From Akkermansia muciniphila (GTDB lineage Bacteria > Verrucomicrobiota > Verrucomicrobiia > Verrucomicrobiales > Akkermansiaceae), in the NCBI GenBank assembly GCA_945862285.1, contig CAMAYN010000005.1, positions 1 to 47,153 of the forward strand: DNA of 47,153 nucleotides, read 5' to 3'. The notes below the pieces were generated by a model. It worked only from the letters and a program-made list of their open reading frames with translations. It had not been told where the DNA came from and did not search any database. Each line of letters starts with the position of its first letter. The stretch's first letter is position 1. Of the stretch, positions 25,080-33,841 are shown one piece after another. Both the position numbers and the translations under genes were made by a program.

Positions 25080-25757
25080 ATGGATACTATGAAAATTCTC
25101 CTCAGCATCACAGCTACCATGCTCGCTGGAGCCTTATTTTGGAGCTACTCACAACAGAAAAAAGAAAGTGCCCACGCGCCAAAAGAAGAGTTAGCCCGCA
25201 TCGAACAACAACTTGCGGCGCTCGCCATCGAAAACAAAAATTTAGAAAATGAACGACGACTCCGTGGCTTAGGACTTGATTTGCGCACTCAGGAATTGAA
25301 TGACGCTGCTAGCAAAGAAGCTGCAGCAAAAATCGCCGCCGCGAATGCCGCCGCTGCTGCTGCCGCCGAGCAAGCAAAAGCCCTCGAAGATCCTGAAGAT
25401 AAGGACAAATTGAAAAAGCTCAAAATGGAGGAAGATGGGGTAGTCGAGCGCAAGGAATTGGAAAAAAGGGATAAAGAATTTCGCAATCAAAATCTCATTA
25501 ATTCGGCACTCGTTATGGGACGCGTTACTGACTTCGTGGATAACGCAGAATCCGGAACATTCGTGGTATTCAATGTGAAAATGCCAGAACTCATCAAAGT
25601 CGATACGATCCTCGCAGTCCGGCGCAACGGGGGTATTGCGGGATATATCAAAATTACTTCCATCACCGGTGACGAGGGGATTGGTGATGTTTTGCCTGGA
25701 CTCGGCAAACTGATGCCGAAAGTGGGCGAGGATCTGATCCTAGATCCGCTCCAATGA
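25080..25757 (+). CDS. coiled-coil protein with C-terminal beta domain
   Basis: 225 residues from the ATG at 25080. The N-terminal hydrophobic segment (MKILLSITATMLAGALFWSYS) is a signal or anchor. A coiled coil follows, with a run of Ala at about residues 80-97. The last 90 residues (VMGRVTDFVDNAESGTFVVFNV...VRRNGGIAGYIKIT..ILDP) form a beta-rich domain seen in secreted proteins of this phylum, with a likely small barrel. Together with the OmpA-like gene 31 bp upstream it looks like a two-gene envelope unit. The ORF can be extended to 25032 but that runs into the upstream gene. Confidence 0.6.
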   Translation: MDTMKILLSITATMLAGALFWSYSQQKKESAHAPKEELARIEQQLAALAIENKNLENERRLRGLGLDLRTQELNDAASKEAAAKIAAANAAAAAAAEQAKALEDPEDKDKLKKLKMEEDGVVERKELEKRDKEFRNQNLINSALVMGRVTDFVDNAESGTFVVFNVKMPELIKVDTILAVRRNGGIAGYIKITSITGDEGIGDVLPGLGKLMPKVGEDLILDPLQ

Positions 25758-25805
25758 TTTTTCCATCAATCCATTTTTTACAAAATTTCACAATATTTTA
25801 CATCA

Positions 25806-27371
25806 ATGACTACAACATCATACATCGCCTACGATAGAGGATCTGATCAAAGACCTAAAACTCACGCCATCAATCCAGCTACTGGTTTGGCTCTCGAACC
25901 AGGATTCGCTGCTCCATCTTCAGATGAAGTGGAAATGGCGATTTCCTTGGCTGCTTCAGCATTTCCAGCTTACAGTAACACATCTCCGGCGAGTAGATCG
26001 GCCTTTCTCCGCACGATAGCGGAGGAACTTCTCGGCGATGTAGATGCTATAGCCGAACGTGGCATTTTAGAAACCGGCTTGCCCGACGCGCGCCTGCGTG
26101 GTGAGACGGCTCGCACAATCGGGCAATTGCGGATGTTTGCCGATATGCTCGATGCTGGAATCTGGCTTGACGCTCGCATCGAGGAGGCCATTCCTGACCG
26201 CCAACCACTTCCTAAGCCTGACATTCGTTCCATGCATCGCCCACTCGGTCCCGTGGCGGTTTTTTGCGCATCGAACTTCCCCTTGGCATTTTCCGTGGCT
26301 GGTGGCGATACTGCAAGCGCTCTTGCTGCGGGTTGCCCCGTTATTGCTAAAGCGCACTCGTCACATCCGGGCGTGGCGGCTCTCGCTGCCGCTGCGATCG
26401 TTCGTGCCGCGAAACGCTGCGAAATGCCAGCCGGTGTTTTTTCTCTCCTCTACGGCTCGGGCAGTGAAGTTGGTATGCAGCTTGTCAAACACCCACAAAT
26501 CAAAGCAGTCGGCTTCACAGGTTCATTTAAGGGCGGAAAAGCACTCATGGATGCCGCCGCTGCTCGCCCTGAACCGATTCCTGTTTATGCAGAAATGAGT
26601 TCGATTAATCCGGTGATCTTTTTGCCAAGAATCCTCGATGAAAAATCCCCACAGCTCGCCGAGGCATTCTTGCAGTCCCTCACTCTTGGTGTCGGTCAGT
26701 TCTGCACCAATCCGGGCTTGGTCTTCATAGTCGATCATAACGCGGCAACATTTATCGAAACATTAAGCACATCCATTCAAAGTGCCGCTCCTGGAGTCAT
26801 GCTCAATGCAGGGATTTGCCAAGCCTATCAAGATGCCACCGACCTCGTTGCCGCCGAGCCGGGAGTAAAAAAATATACTTCAGCTGTTGCTCCAACACAC
26901 GGACAAGGAGTGCCACAAGTTTTCGTAATTGATGCAAAAGATTTCATGGGGAATCCGAAATTGACCCACGAAATGTTTGGCCCTGCGAGCTTGATTGTGA
27001 TCGGATCAAAAGAGGAAATTGCTACCGCTCTTGCATCGCTGGAGGGACAACTTACCGGATCGATTCACGGCACGACCGATGATCTTTTATCTTATAAGTT
27101 TCTCGTCGATACCCTCGAAAAACGTGTTGGACGACTCATCTTCAACGGCTTCCCCACTGGCGTAGAAGTCTGTCATAGCATGGTGCATGGCGGCCCCTAT
27201 CCATCGACATCAGATGGAAAAAGCACCAGCGTTGGTACGATGGCTGTTCATCGTTTCACACGTCCTGTGGCATGGCAAAACTGCCCGCAAGAATTACTCC
27301 CACGCGAGTTACAAAATGGGAATCCACTCTGCATACCTCGTTTGTTAAATGGAGCCTTATCAAAATCCTAG
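25806..27371 (+). CDS. NADP-type aldehyde dehydrogenase, probably alpha-ketoglutaric semialdehyde dehydrogenase
   Basis: 521 residues, the length of the KGSADH/2,5-dioxovalerate family. Visible active-site residues are Cys300 in GQFCTNPGL, Glu263 in VYAEMSSINPV, Asn157 in ASNFPLAF, and Lys182 in the cofactor site. The cofactor loop is GFTGSFKGGKAL. The family oxidises 2,5-dioxopentanoate to 2-oxoglutarate at the end of oxidative pentose, uronate or hydroxyproline degradation. Substrate cannot be fixed from sequence alone. No catabolic partner lies next to it. Confidence 0.85.
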   Translation: MTTTSYIAYDRGSDQRPKTHAINPATGLALEPGFAAPSSDEVEMAISLAASAFPAYSNTSPASRSAFLRTIAEELLGDVDAIAERGILETGLPDARLRGETARTIGQLRMFADMLDAGIWLDARIEEAIPDRQPLPKPDIRSMHRPLGPVAVFCASNFPLAFSVAGGDTASALAAGCPVIAKAHSSHPGVAALAAAAIVRAAKRCEMPAGVFSLLYGSGSEVGMQLVKHPQIKAVGFTGSFKGGKALMDAAAARPEPIPVYAEMSSINPVIFLPRILDEKSPQLAEAFLQSLTLGVGQFCTNPGLVFIVDHNAATFIETLSTSIQSAAPGVMLNAGICQAYQDATDLVAAEPGVKKYTSAVAPTHGQGVPQVFVIDAKDFMGNPKLTHEMFGPASLIVIGSKEEIATALASLEGQLTGSIHGTTDDLLSYKFLVDTLEKRVGRLIFNGFPTGVEVCHSMVHGGPYPSTSDGKSTSVGTMAVHRFTRPVAWQNCPQELLPRELQNGNPLCIPRLLNGALSKS

Positions 27372-27379
27372 TTGTTTAT

Positions 27380-27408
27380 TTATTACAAATTAATCAGCTA
27401 TATATAAT
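27380..27408 (+). promoter_or_regulatory. possible sigma-70-like promoter of the HTH gene
   Basis: TATAAT at 27403-27408 lies in an AT-rich gap, with TTATTA 17 bp upstream at 27380-27385 as a weak -35. Transcription would start near 27415, giving a leader of about 45 bases that includes the inverted repeat at 27432-27453. Confidence 0.4.
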
Positions 27409-27431
27409 TTTTTACTAATTCAAACTTGCAA

Positions 27432-27453
27432 AATGTGACAATTCCTTCACATT
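27432..27453. promoter_or_regulatory. inverted repeat at the start of the HTH gene, candidate operator
   Basis: AATGTGA (27432-27438) and TCACATT (27447-27453) are perfect 7-bp inverted arms separated by 8 bp. They end 8 bp before the ATG at 27462. The position over the start region of a DNA-binding protein gene suggests autoregulation. The repeat could instead form a weak mRNA hairpin over the ribosome-binding region. Confidence 0.4.
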
Positions 27454-27461
27454 GAACTTCT

Positions 27462-27803
27462 ATGGCTAAAACCAACACGACAAAGCGTTATACTGACGAA
27501 CAAAAGGCAGAGATTTTTGCTTTCATCGAAAAATACAACGAAGAGAACGGCCGCGGTGGGCAAACTGCTGCGATCAAAAAATTCAAAGTGACAGCACTCA
27601 CGATCTATAATTGGAGAAAAGGCTCCAGTAAAAGAGGAAAAGCTGCTGTAAAACAAGCGAAGAAGAAGTTTCGTAATCCTTCAAAACTCATTGAGCGCTT
27701 GCACATCGTAACGAAAGAAATCGACAAAGCAGAAACTGCTTTGTCGAAATTACAAGCAGAAGCAAAAGTGTTACGCAAAGAAATCCGCCTTGCGATCGAT
27801 TAA
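27462..27803 (+). CDS. small basic HTH DNA-binding protein
   Basis: 113 residues, rich in Lys. The first 55 residues (RYTDEQKAEIFAFIEKYNEENGRGGQ followed by AAIKKFKVTALTIYNWRKG) form a helix-turn-helix of the transposase/terminase small-subunit type; TALTIYNWRK is the recognition helix. The middle is very basic (SSKRGKAAVKQAKKKF). The last 40 residues are a predicted helix or coiled coil. No transposase catalytic domain or inverted repeats are nearby, so it is probably a domesticated regulator or nucleoid-associated protein. It is followed by an intrinsic terminator. Confidence 0.65.
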   Translation: MAKTNTTKRYTDEQKAEIFAFIEKYNEENGRGGQTAAIKKFKVTALTIYNWRKGSSKRGKAAVKQAKKKFRNPSKLIERLHIVTKEIDKAETALSKLQAEAKVLRKEIRLAID

Positions 27804-27841
27804 TCCTCGAGATTTTTTCGCATCAGATTAATCTTCAACCG

Positions 27842-27873
27842 ACAGCTGCCAATCGTTTGGCGGCTGTTTTTTT
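27842..27873 (+). terminator. intrinsic terminator of the HTH gene
   Basis: The arms 27842-27850 and 27859-27867 pair over nine bases with one G-T wobble, around an 8-base loop. A run of T follows on the plus strand, ending at 27873. No matching A-run precedes it, so it serves only the plus strand. Confidence 0.85.
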
Positions 27874-27883
27874 GGCGATCTCA

Positions 27884-28696
27884 TTACTCTGCACCTTTCA
27901 CAGTGCGAACAGCTTGAATCAGCGAAGCCGCGAGAGCACACACGGCATCTTGCGGGCGTTCGGCCTGCGCGTGATTCTCTACAACTTTCACAAGAGCCGA
28001 TCCTACAATCACTCCATCGGCGACTTCCGCTACCATTCGTGCCTGTTCTGGCGTGGAAATGCCGAAACCTACACACACCGGCACAGGTGAATGCTCTTTT
28101 AAACCTCTGACCAAAGCGCCAATTTCCACGGAGGGACCACCGTGGGCACCAGTCACGCCCGTCCTTGACAAGGCGTAAACAAATCCCTGCGCACTCGCAC
28201 AGAGTTTCTTCGCGCGCTCGGGAGGCGAATTTGGTGCGATCAAGCGGATCTGCAATAGCTCAGGATGTGGCGCAAATCCCTCGCCAAGTACGGCTTCGTC
28301 AGGCGGTAAATCTAACAATAATATGCCGTCAGCACCTGCCTCTACGGCATCTTGCTGGAATCTTTCAAAACCATATTGAAAAATCGGGTTCAAGTAGGTA
28401 AACATTACAATTGGCGTGTTATGCGTTTTGCGGAATTCCCTCACTAAATCAAGAACCCGTGCGGTTGTCATTCCTGCTTTGAGCGCTCTTTCTGCCGCCA
28501 TTTGGTTGACTATGCCATCCGCTAATGGATCGGAAAAGGGTAGGCCGATTTCAAGAATATCTGCTCCTACGTCGGCCAAGCCTTTCATTACTTCGAGCGA
28601 TCGAGAAAAATCAGGGTCGCCTGCTGCCGTGTAGGCAATGAAGGCTTTTTTACCATCTTGCTTTAGCTTTTCAAATGTCCGTGTGATTCGATTCAT
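27884..28696 (-). CDS. trpA: tryptophan synthase alpha chain
   Basis: 270 residues. It cleaves indole-3-glycerol phosphate to indole and glyceraldehyde-3-phosphate and channels indole to TrpB. The active-site motif LEIGLPFSDPLADG contains the conserved Glu and Asp. FVYALSRTGVTGAHGG and the phosphate-binding VCVGFGIS and VIVGSALV loops are intact. No other trp gene is adjacent, so the pathway genes are scattered here. The start is 12 bases after the end of fur, so it is likely co-transcribed with it and the phosphoesterase gene. Confidence 0.97.
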   Translation of the reverse strand: MNRITRTFEKLKQDGKKAFIAYTAAGDPDFSRSLEVMKGLADVGADILEIGLPFSDPLADGIVNQMAAERALKAGMTTARVLDLVREFRKTHNTPIVMFTYLNPIFQYGFERFQQDAVEAGADGILLLDLPPDEAVLGEGFAPHPELLQIRLIAPNSPPERAKKLCASAQGFVYALSRTGVTGAHGGPSVEIGALVRGLKEHSPVPVCVGFGISTPEQARMVAEVADGVIVGSALVKVVENHAQAERPQDAVCALAASLIQAVRTVKGAE

Positions 28697-28708
28697 GCGT
28701 TGATTGAT

Positions 28709-29203
28709 CTATCTTTTTTTAATTCGTTTTCCTGATAGTCTTCTGGATAAAAGTTCAGGACACATCCCCTTATCGCGGAGTGTTTGGCATGCGGCTTCGA
28801 TGTGGATTTCTTGTTGCACTGTGCGAAAACCAAGCCGCCGCGCAATACAATCGCCCAAAGTATCGATATTCTTATCTTCAAATTCCACGACTTTTCGGCA
28901 ATCTACGCAAACCAAATGGTTGTGAGATGGTTTATCTAAGAAGTTTGGATCATAGGTTTTTTCTTCGCCTCCGAGGTCGATTTCGCGTAGCATTCCAGCG
29001 TCAACTAGCAGGCTGATAGTCCGATAAACCGTTGCCCGCGAGACATCCGCGTCAGAGCGTCGGATTTTTTCGTAGAGTTCTTCTGAGGTAAAATGCTCGT
29101 CCTTTGCAAAGATCATCGAAACTAAGGAGTCACGCTGGGACGTGCGCCGCAGCCCTTTGCGTTTCACAAATTCATTAAAGCGCTCGATGATCTCTTCGTT
29201 CAT
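28709..29203 (-). CDS. Fur-family transcriptional regulator
   Basis: 164 residues. The winged helix-turn-helix (about residues 15-85) includes SRATVYRTISLLVDAGML. The dimerisation domain contains HNHLVCVDCRKVVEFED with a CxxC that binds structural zinc, followed by a metal-site His-rich segment around IHIEAACQTLRDKGMC. Members sense iron, zinc, manganese, nickel or peroxide, and the metal cannot be assigned. It sits between the phosphoesterase gene (13 bases) and trpA (12 bases), so an operon is likely. Confidence 0.9.
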   Translation of the reverse strand: MNEEIIERFNEFVKRKGLRRTSQRDSLVSMIFAKDEHFTSEELYEKIRRSDADVSRATVYRTISLLVDAGMLREIDLGGEEKTYDPNFLDKPSHNHLVCVDCRKVVEFEDKNIDTLGDCIARRLGFRTVQQEIHIEAACQTLRDKGMCPELLSRRLSGKRIKKR

Positions 29204-29216
29204 TTTGCAAGCTGCC

Positions 29217-29939
29217 TTATGAGCCGTGGAGTAATCTTGTGGCTAAGGATTCTGGCAATCCAGCCGCTAAAATTTTTCGACCGGTTTCTTCAATGTCATA
29301 CTCCAAGCGGCGGAAGACAATGCGTCGTTCTTCCATATCATAGATAACATAGCAAGCGCGCCAGTCACCATCACGCGGTTGCCCAACGGAGCCTGCATTG
29401 ATGAAATATTTTAATCCAGGCTCAATAATTACGGATTCGGCGGCGATCTCTTGCACCACCGAGCTTTTCATGTAAACGCGCGGCACGTGCGTATGACCAT
29501 GAAAACATACTTGCGTGAATTGGTAAGCGAAGTTCGACATCGCATCAAAACGATTCGTCACGTAATCCCAGCGCATCGGCTGATCTAATGTGCTGTGCAC
29601 GATGGTAAAATCAGACACTTGCCGCACCATACGCAATTTTCGCAACCATTCACGCTGTTCGTCGCTCAGTTGGTTGCGTGTCCACTGCAATGCCTCTGCC
29701 GCCACGGGATTCATGGTGTCTAATGAGTGATCTAACGAGGCATCATGGTCATGATTGCCTTTCACAACAGGGCAATTCATGGCACGGACGATTTCAAGGC
29801 ATTCGGACGGGTTGGCATTATAGCCGACGACATCACCAAGGCAGATGTAATCTGTGCAATACTGGCTCTGTGCATCAGCCAATACAGTCTGTAGTGCCTC
29901 AAGATTGGCGTGAATGTCTCCAAATATCGCTATACGCAT
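29217..29939 (-). CDS. metallophosphoesterase (YfcE/MJ0936-like)
   Basis: 240 residues from the ATG at 29939. The five metallophosphoesterase motifs appear in order: FGDIHANLEAL, CLGDVVGYNANP, VKGNHDHDA, IVHSTLD and CFHGHTHVP. Two metal ions are bound by the Asp, His and Asn residues in these motifs. Related proteins hydrolyse cyclic or phosphodiester bonds; the physiological substrate is not known. The ORF could start 23 residues earlier at 30008, but the family begins at MRIAIFGDIHAN. It is the first gene of a likely operon with fur and trpA. Confidence 0.9.
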   Translation of the reverse strand: MRIAIFGDIHANLEALQTVLADAQSQYCTDYICLGDVVGYNANPSECLEIVRAMNCPVVKGNHDHDASLDHSLDTMNPVAAEALQWTRNQLSDEQREWLRKLRMVRQVSDFTIVHSTLDQPMRWDYVTNRFDAMSNFAYQFTQVCFHGHTHVPRVYMKSSVVQEIAAESVIIEPGLKYFINAGSVGQPRDGDWRACYVIYDMEERRIVFRRLEYDIEETGRKILAAGLPESLATRLLHGS

Positions 29940-30034
29940 GCTTTGTTGTCGTAATAAATTGTGTCGGGCAAAAATGAACAATGTTTCTCCCGTTTGTCGA
30001 GCATACAATGCACAGGAGGCAAAAAAACTGCACT

Positions 30035-30949
30035 TTACTTACGCAGAAAACGCGGGGGCTCTAGCCCGATTTGCGATTTCAGGTACTCCAGCGCGTACTC
30101 CACGCCATCGAGTGGCATGTCGTCTTTGTTGTTTTGTGCATAAAGGGTCAGCATTTTTTGTGCTTCTTCCAGACTGGGGAAAATTTCCCGTAGTAATTGA
30201 TCGGCTGGGGGCGCATTGGGCACTGATGACTCTAAGACAAATAACAGACATAGTAAGCTATCGACACGATTTCGAGGATTCGCATACAGCCGCCGAGCAA
30301 GAGCTAACGCCTCATCCCTCCGACCTTCCGCCCTCGCCAAGCAATACAGCCAAGCCCGACCTTCATATCCTCGGCTACGTCCCGTTTCAAAGGCCTGACG
30401 ATAAAAATCCGCCGCTTTGCTATAATCGGGATACTTCGCACTATTGCTGTGAAACATCCCTAGAGTCGATAACAGACTCACCGTTTCCGGGTTATTTTTT
30501 ACCCCACGCTCTAAAAACGCCTTCCCCTTCGCCACATATTCTTTGTGGAGCAACCGCCGCCGCATCTCGGCGTAATCGGGATTTTCTAGGTAAGATGTGG
30601 CTGCATTGTAGGACAAATGCCACGCCCCCGTTTCCCAATAATAAGGAATCTTCGGTTGCAACATCACCATCGTTTCGAATTCTTCCTCTAACTTAACCCA
30701 ATCCGAATCCTGAAATGACCCATACGCTCGCAAATTGATAAAAGATGCCACCATCGAGCGCAATCCGCCCAATGCTACTACGCTCATCGTTTGTCCAATC
30801 TTCTCGCGCTGATTGATTTCTAATGGCGTACTCAGCAAGCCATCCTCTTGGAATTGCTTATGTAAATCCCTCTCCACACCGCCGATGCACAGCCCTGCTA
30901 CAGCCAGGACTCCCAGCACAATGACAGCGTTTTTGCCTTTGCTTCTCAT
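30035..30949 (-). CDS. membrane-anchored TPR-like protein in an ABC operon
   Basis: 304 residues. One N-terminal transmembrane segment (about residues 8-24, AVIVLGVLAVAGLCIGG) is followed by a region with LGGLRSMVASFINLRAYGSFQDSDWVKLEEEFETMVMLQPKIPYYWETGAWHL, then helical repeats of TPR type (KGKAFLERGVKNNPETVSLLSTLGMFH, and YSKAADFYRQAFETG). The residues before and after are typical of the TPR protein that follows an ABC-2 exporter pair in this phylum, but its role is unknown. It is 2 bases after the permease gene. Confidence 0.65.
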   Translation of the reverse strand: MRSKGKNAVIVLGVLAVAGLCIGGVERDLHKQFQEDGLLSTPLEINQREKIGQTMSVVALGGLRSMVASFINLRAYGSFQDSDWVKLEEEFETMVMLQPKIPYYWETGAWHLSYNAATSYLENPDYAEMRRRLLHKEYVAKGKAFLERGVKNNPETVSLLSTLGMFHSNSAKYPDYSKAADFYRQAFETGRSRGYEGRAWLYCLARAEGRRDEALALARRLYANPRNRVDSLLCLLFVLESSVPNAPPADQLLREIFPSLEEAQKMLTLYAQNNKDDMPLDGVEYALEYLKSQIGLEPPRFLRK

Positions 30950-30951
30950 GA

Positions 30952-31848
30952 TTAAAACTCTTTATCGGAAAACACAAACCACGATAAAATGGTATTCAAC
31001 ACGACATAAAATAAAGTCAGAGCTGACAATTTAATAATAGCAAAAAGTTGGATCACTTGCCCCTGAATCGATGCCTCAATCACATTAAACAACTGATGAT
31101 CAGGGAAAATCAATGACACGATTTTCATAAACCACAGCCCCGCAGACGTTGTGCCTTCCGATGTCGCACGGTAAAACTGCGCCGCATCACCTTGCAAATG
31201 TCCAATCAAGAAAATCAAAAAGGAAACAATGATGGTAAACAACGTACTCGAAGAAAATGTCGAAAGCAGCAATGCCGTAGCCCCCACGAGTGCCGATTGC
31301 AGAAAAATCACCCACACCGCGCTTTGCAGAGAGATCGTCATGCCATGTTGCTTGATTTCCGCCACGTAAGCGGCGATTTCTTTTTCGGACCAGCCAGCCT
31401 TAGCGGCATACGCCAAATATTCTTCCACCAGCAAGTGACTGCGCCACGCCACCGCACCGTTCATCATTAGATTCATCAAAAACAGAGACACAAAAATCAA
31501 TAGCAACACCCCCGCAAGTTTACCCACAAGGTAATCCAAGCGCGGCACCGGCTTTGCTAAGATCGTGTAAAGCGTGCGATCTTCCACATCCTTCGGCAGC
31601 AACAACGCTGTTGCACAAATGGCAAAGACAATCGCAAACAATTTCATCACCCCCGTACAGGTCTCTTTTAATATCCGCAATTCCCCTAAATTCATGCTTT
31701 CCGGGCCATTAAATTGCGGCAAATCGAGAAAATTCACCGCAATCAGCACCACCGCGAATACCATCAAAAAGTAAAACACCTTCATCCTTACCAACTGCGT
31801 GAACGCATGCATCGCAATCACTCCTACCCGACTCGGCTTCAACCACAT
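30952..31848 (-). CDS. ABC-2-type transporter permease
   Basis: 298 residues with six transmembrane segments and the N-terminal phrase MWLKPSRVGVIAMHAFTQLVRMKVFYFLM. The sequence LLLPKDVEDRTLYTILAKPVPRLDYLVGKLAG is the typical coupling helix and ABC-2 signature. The substrate is unknown. It lies 2 bases after the ATPase gene and 2 bases before the TPR gene, so the three form one transporter operon. Confidence 0.85.
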   Translation of the reverse strand: MWLKPSRVGVIAMHAFTQLVRMKVFYFLMVFAVVLIAVNFLDLPQFNGPESMNLGELRILKETCTGVMKLFAIVFAICATALLLPKDVEDRTLYTILAKPVPRLDYLVGKLAGVLLLIFVSLFLMNLMMNGAVAWRSHLLVEEYLAYAAKAGWSEKEIAAYVAEIKQHGMTISLQSAVWVIFLQSALVGATALLLSTFSSSTLFTIIVSFLIFLIGHLQGDAAQFYRATSEGTTSAGLWFMKIVSLIFPDHQLFNVIEASIQGQVIQLFAIIKLSALTLFYVVLNTILSWFVFSDKEF

Positions 31849-31850
31849 AT

Positions 31851-32717
31851 TTATTGCATCCCTCCTTTTTTATCCACGTTCGTTTGTTGCAAAAACAATC
31901 TCTCCAATGTCGTCTTCGGACGTCCCACACGCACCAATTCCGCAGGGCTTTCCGCAATCACCGATTGCAATTTCGCCACTAATTCTGGCGTTGCATTTCG
32001 TATCGTAAATTCCGTCTGATCTTCAATGGCTATCAAATCCTCCAACCTGCCTTCCTTGACCATTTTCCCCTGAAAAATGATTCCTACATGATCACACACT
32101 TCCTGCACTTGCTCTAACAAATGCGAACATAAAAACACCGTGATTCCTCGGTCTCGTAACTTCAAAATCAAATCCCGAATCTGCCGCGACCCAATCGGAT
32201 CCACGCCTGCCGTCGGCTCATCTAAGATTAATAAGCGCGGATCTTGAATCATCGCCTGCGCAAGGCCAATCCGTTGCAGCATGCCTTTCGAGTAACCACC
32301 AAGCCGCCGATTTCCCGCATTTTCTAAATCCACCAAGGCCAGCAATTCCGCAATGCGACTCTCTAACACCTTTCCCCGCAAGTCACACAGCTTTCCATAA
32401 AAGCGCAAGGTCTCCGCCCCGGTGAGATGTTTATAAAAATACGGATTTTCGGGCAAAAATCCCACATCCTGTCGCGAATCTACTTTTAACGAATCGCTAC
32501 CAAAAATGGCACATGTCCCCGAAGTCGGCGCCACCAACCCTAATAACGCTTTCATCGTCGTGGACTTGCCCGATCCATTCGGCCCGATCAATCCATAGAC
32601 TTCTCCCGCCTGAATCGTAATCGACACATCATCCACGGCACGAAAGACCTTCCCCCGCGCCGACGGCGGACGGAAGTCTTTCACCAAGTTCTTAATCTCA
32701 ACAGCAATCGATGACAT
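31851..32717 (-). CDS. ABC transporter ATP-binding protein
   Basis: 288 residues. The Walker A motif is GPNGSGKST, the Q-loop lies in VGFLPENPYFYKHL, the ABC signature is GGYSKGMLQR (a variant of LSGGQ), and the Walker B is LLILDEPTAGVDP. The C-terminal extra domain is like those of NatA/YxlF-type exporters. It energises the permease encoded next. DUF2891 lies upstream on the same strand, separated by 88 bp. Confidence 0.93.
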   Translation of the reverse strand: MSSIAVEIKNLVKDFRPPSARGKVFRAVDDVSITIQAGEVYGLIGPNGSGKSTTMKALLGLVAPTSGTCAIFGSDSLKVDSRQDVGFLPENPYFYKHLTGAETLRFYGKLCDLRGKVLESRIAELLALVDLENAGNRRLGGYSKGMLQRIGLAQAMIQDPRLLILDEPTAGVDPIGSRQIRDLILKLRDRGITVFLCSHLLEQVQEVCDHVGIIFQGKMVKEGRLEDLIAIEDQTEFTIRNATPELVAKLQSVIAESPAELVRVGRPKTTLERLFLQQTNVDKKGGMQ

Positions 32718-32805
32718 CGTTTAAAAGCAAAATCGTATAGGACAGAGAGATGGACTCTGCAAGGCACTTTGTCAACTTCACGAAAATTTCATAAATGTCG
32801 CATCT

Positions 32806-33834
32806 TCATTCTGCCAAGCCCACACCACTTAACAAATACACCGCAAATGACGCCAGCCAGTGATCGCCTTCGTAGTTTCCTGTATCCACATATTTTAACC
32901 CCTCAGTGGTATGCATCGCCGCCGATTTTTCTAACACGATTCGCCGTGCGTCCCCGGGTTCCATCGTCGATGCCACACCGAACATGGTCCATGCCCGCGA
33001 TAAATTCAGCCCCACAAGATGAACGATTTGCCCATCGGTAAAATCAGACACCGTCGCCGGAATCAGCAGATTTCCCATTTTTCCTTCCCGCAAACCAGGT
33101 AAATATTCATCGAGCCACGCAAGAAATGTCGCCGCAGGCATCACGCGCCGCATCAAATCCGCCACATTCAAACACGGCGAGAAAAAATCCTGCCCCGATG
33201 GCTCATAGGCAATCGGGTAGCTCCGATCCTTTTCATAAAAGGCCAACGCCTTCTCTTTCACCTGCTGCAAAACCCGCTCATGATTTGTGGATTTTGCCCA
33301 ATCGAAAAACTGCGCCAACGGAAAGGCCGTTTCGGGGTGAAATCCACAACGCACCGGCCAATCGATTTTCGACATATACCCGAGAAAATGTTTCACGATC
33401 TCCTCCTCCACCGGTTGATAGGAATTCGCCCAGTTCCGGCCATCGTCATCATCCCAGGTCAGCAACTCCTGCCCCAATCGCATCGCCCATGCCCAGCCAT
33501 ACATTCGTTCAAAGCTAGGATTTTCTTTAATGAACTTCGCCTCCGCTGCCAAAGCGTCGTGCGTGAAACTTTTTTTCAGAGCCGTGCGCGTTTCCTCGGC
33601 CCGTGCATGTTGTGGAAAAAGCTTCAACAATCGCACCAAAGTCCAATGCCCATGCACCGATGAATGCCAATCAAAATGACCAAAAAATACCGGATGATGC
33701 TCACGCGGTGGACGCACCGATTTTTCGGATTCATACACATAGCCAATTTTATACGGCCAGGCCCGATGCAATCCTGCTAACGCCACGCGCGCAAAATTCG
33801 CCGCTTGTTCTAAGGAAATCTGATTCTTGTTCAT
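32806..33834 (-). CDS. DUF2891 family protein
   Basis: 342 residues from the ATG at 33834. The DUF2891 hallmarks are clear: REHHPVFFGHFDWHSSVHGHWTLVRLL at the N-terminal third, then FERMYGWAWAMRLGQEL, then YEPSGQDFFSPCL and DGQIVHLVGLNLSRAW. The fold is probably an alpha/alpha barrel. No catalytic role is established. The longer frame to 33888 overlaps the upstream gene, and the ATG at 33834 sits 7 bases after that gene's stop. Confidence 0.9.
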   Translation of the reverse strand: MNKNQISLEQAANFARVALAGLHRAWPYKIGYVYESEKSVRPPREHHPVFFGHFDWHSSVHGHWTLVRLLKLFPQHARAEETRTALKKSFTHDALAAEAKFIKENPSFERMYGWAWAMRLGQELLTWDDDDGRNWANSYQPVEEEIVKHFLGYMSKIDWPVRCGFHPETAFPLAQFFDWAKSTNHERVLQQVKEKALAFYEKDRSYPIAYEPSGQDFFSPCLNVADLMRRVMPAATFLAWLDEYLPGLREGKMGNLLIPATVSDFTDGQIVHLVGLNLSRAWTMFGVASTMEPGDARRIVLEKSAAMHTTEGLKYVDTGNYEGDHWLASFAVYLLSGVGLAE

Positions 33835-33841
33835 GATCGAC

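Noticed and set aside
29914-30696. A 260-codon plus-strand frame antisense to the phosphoesterase/TPR genes
   Set aside because: Spans two genuine genes on the other strand and reads as low-complexity Ser/Pro sequence without a domain.
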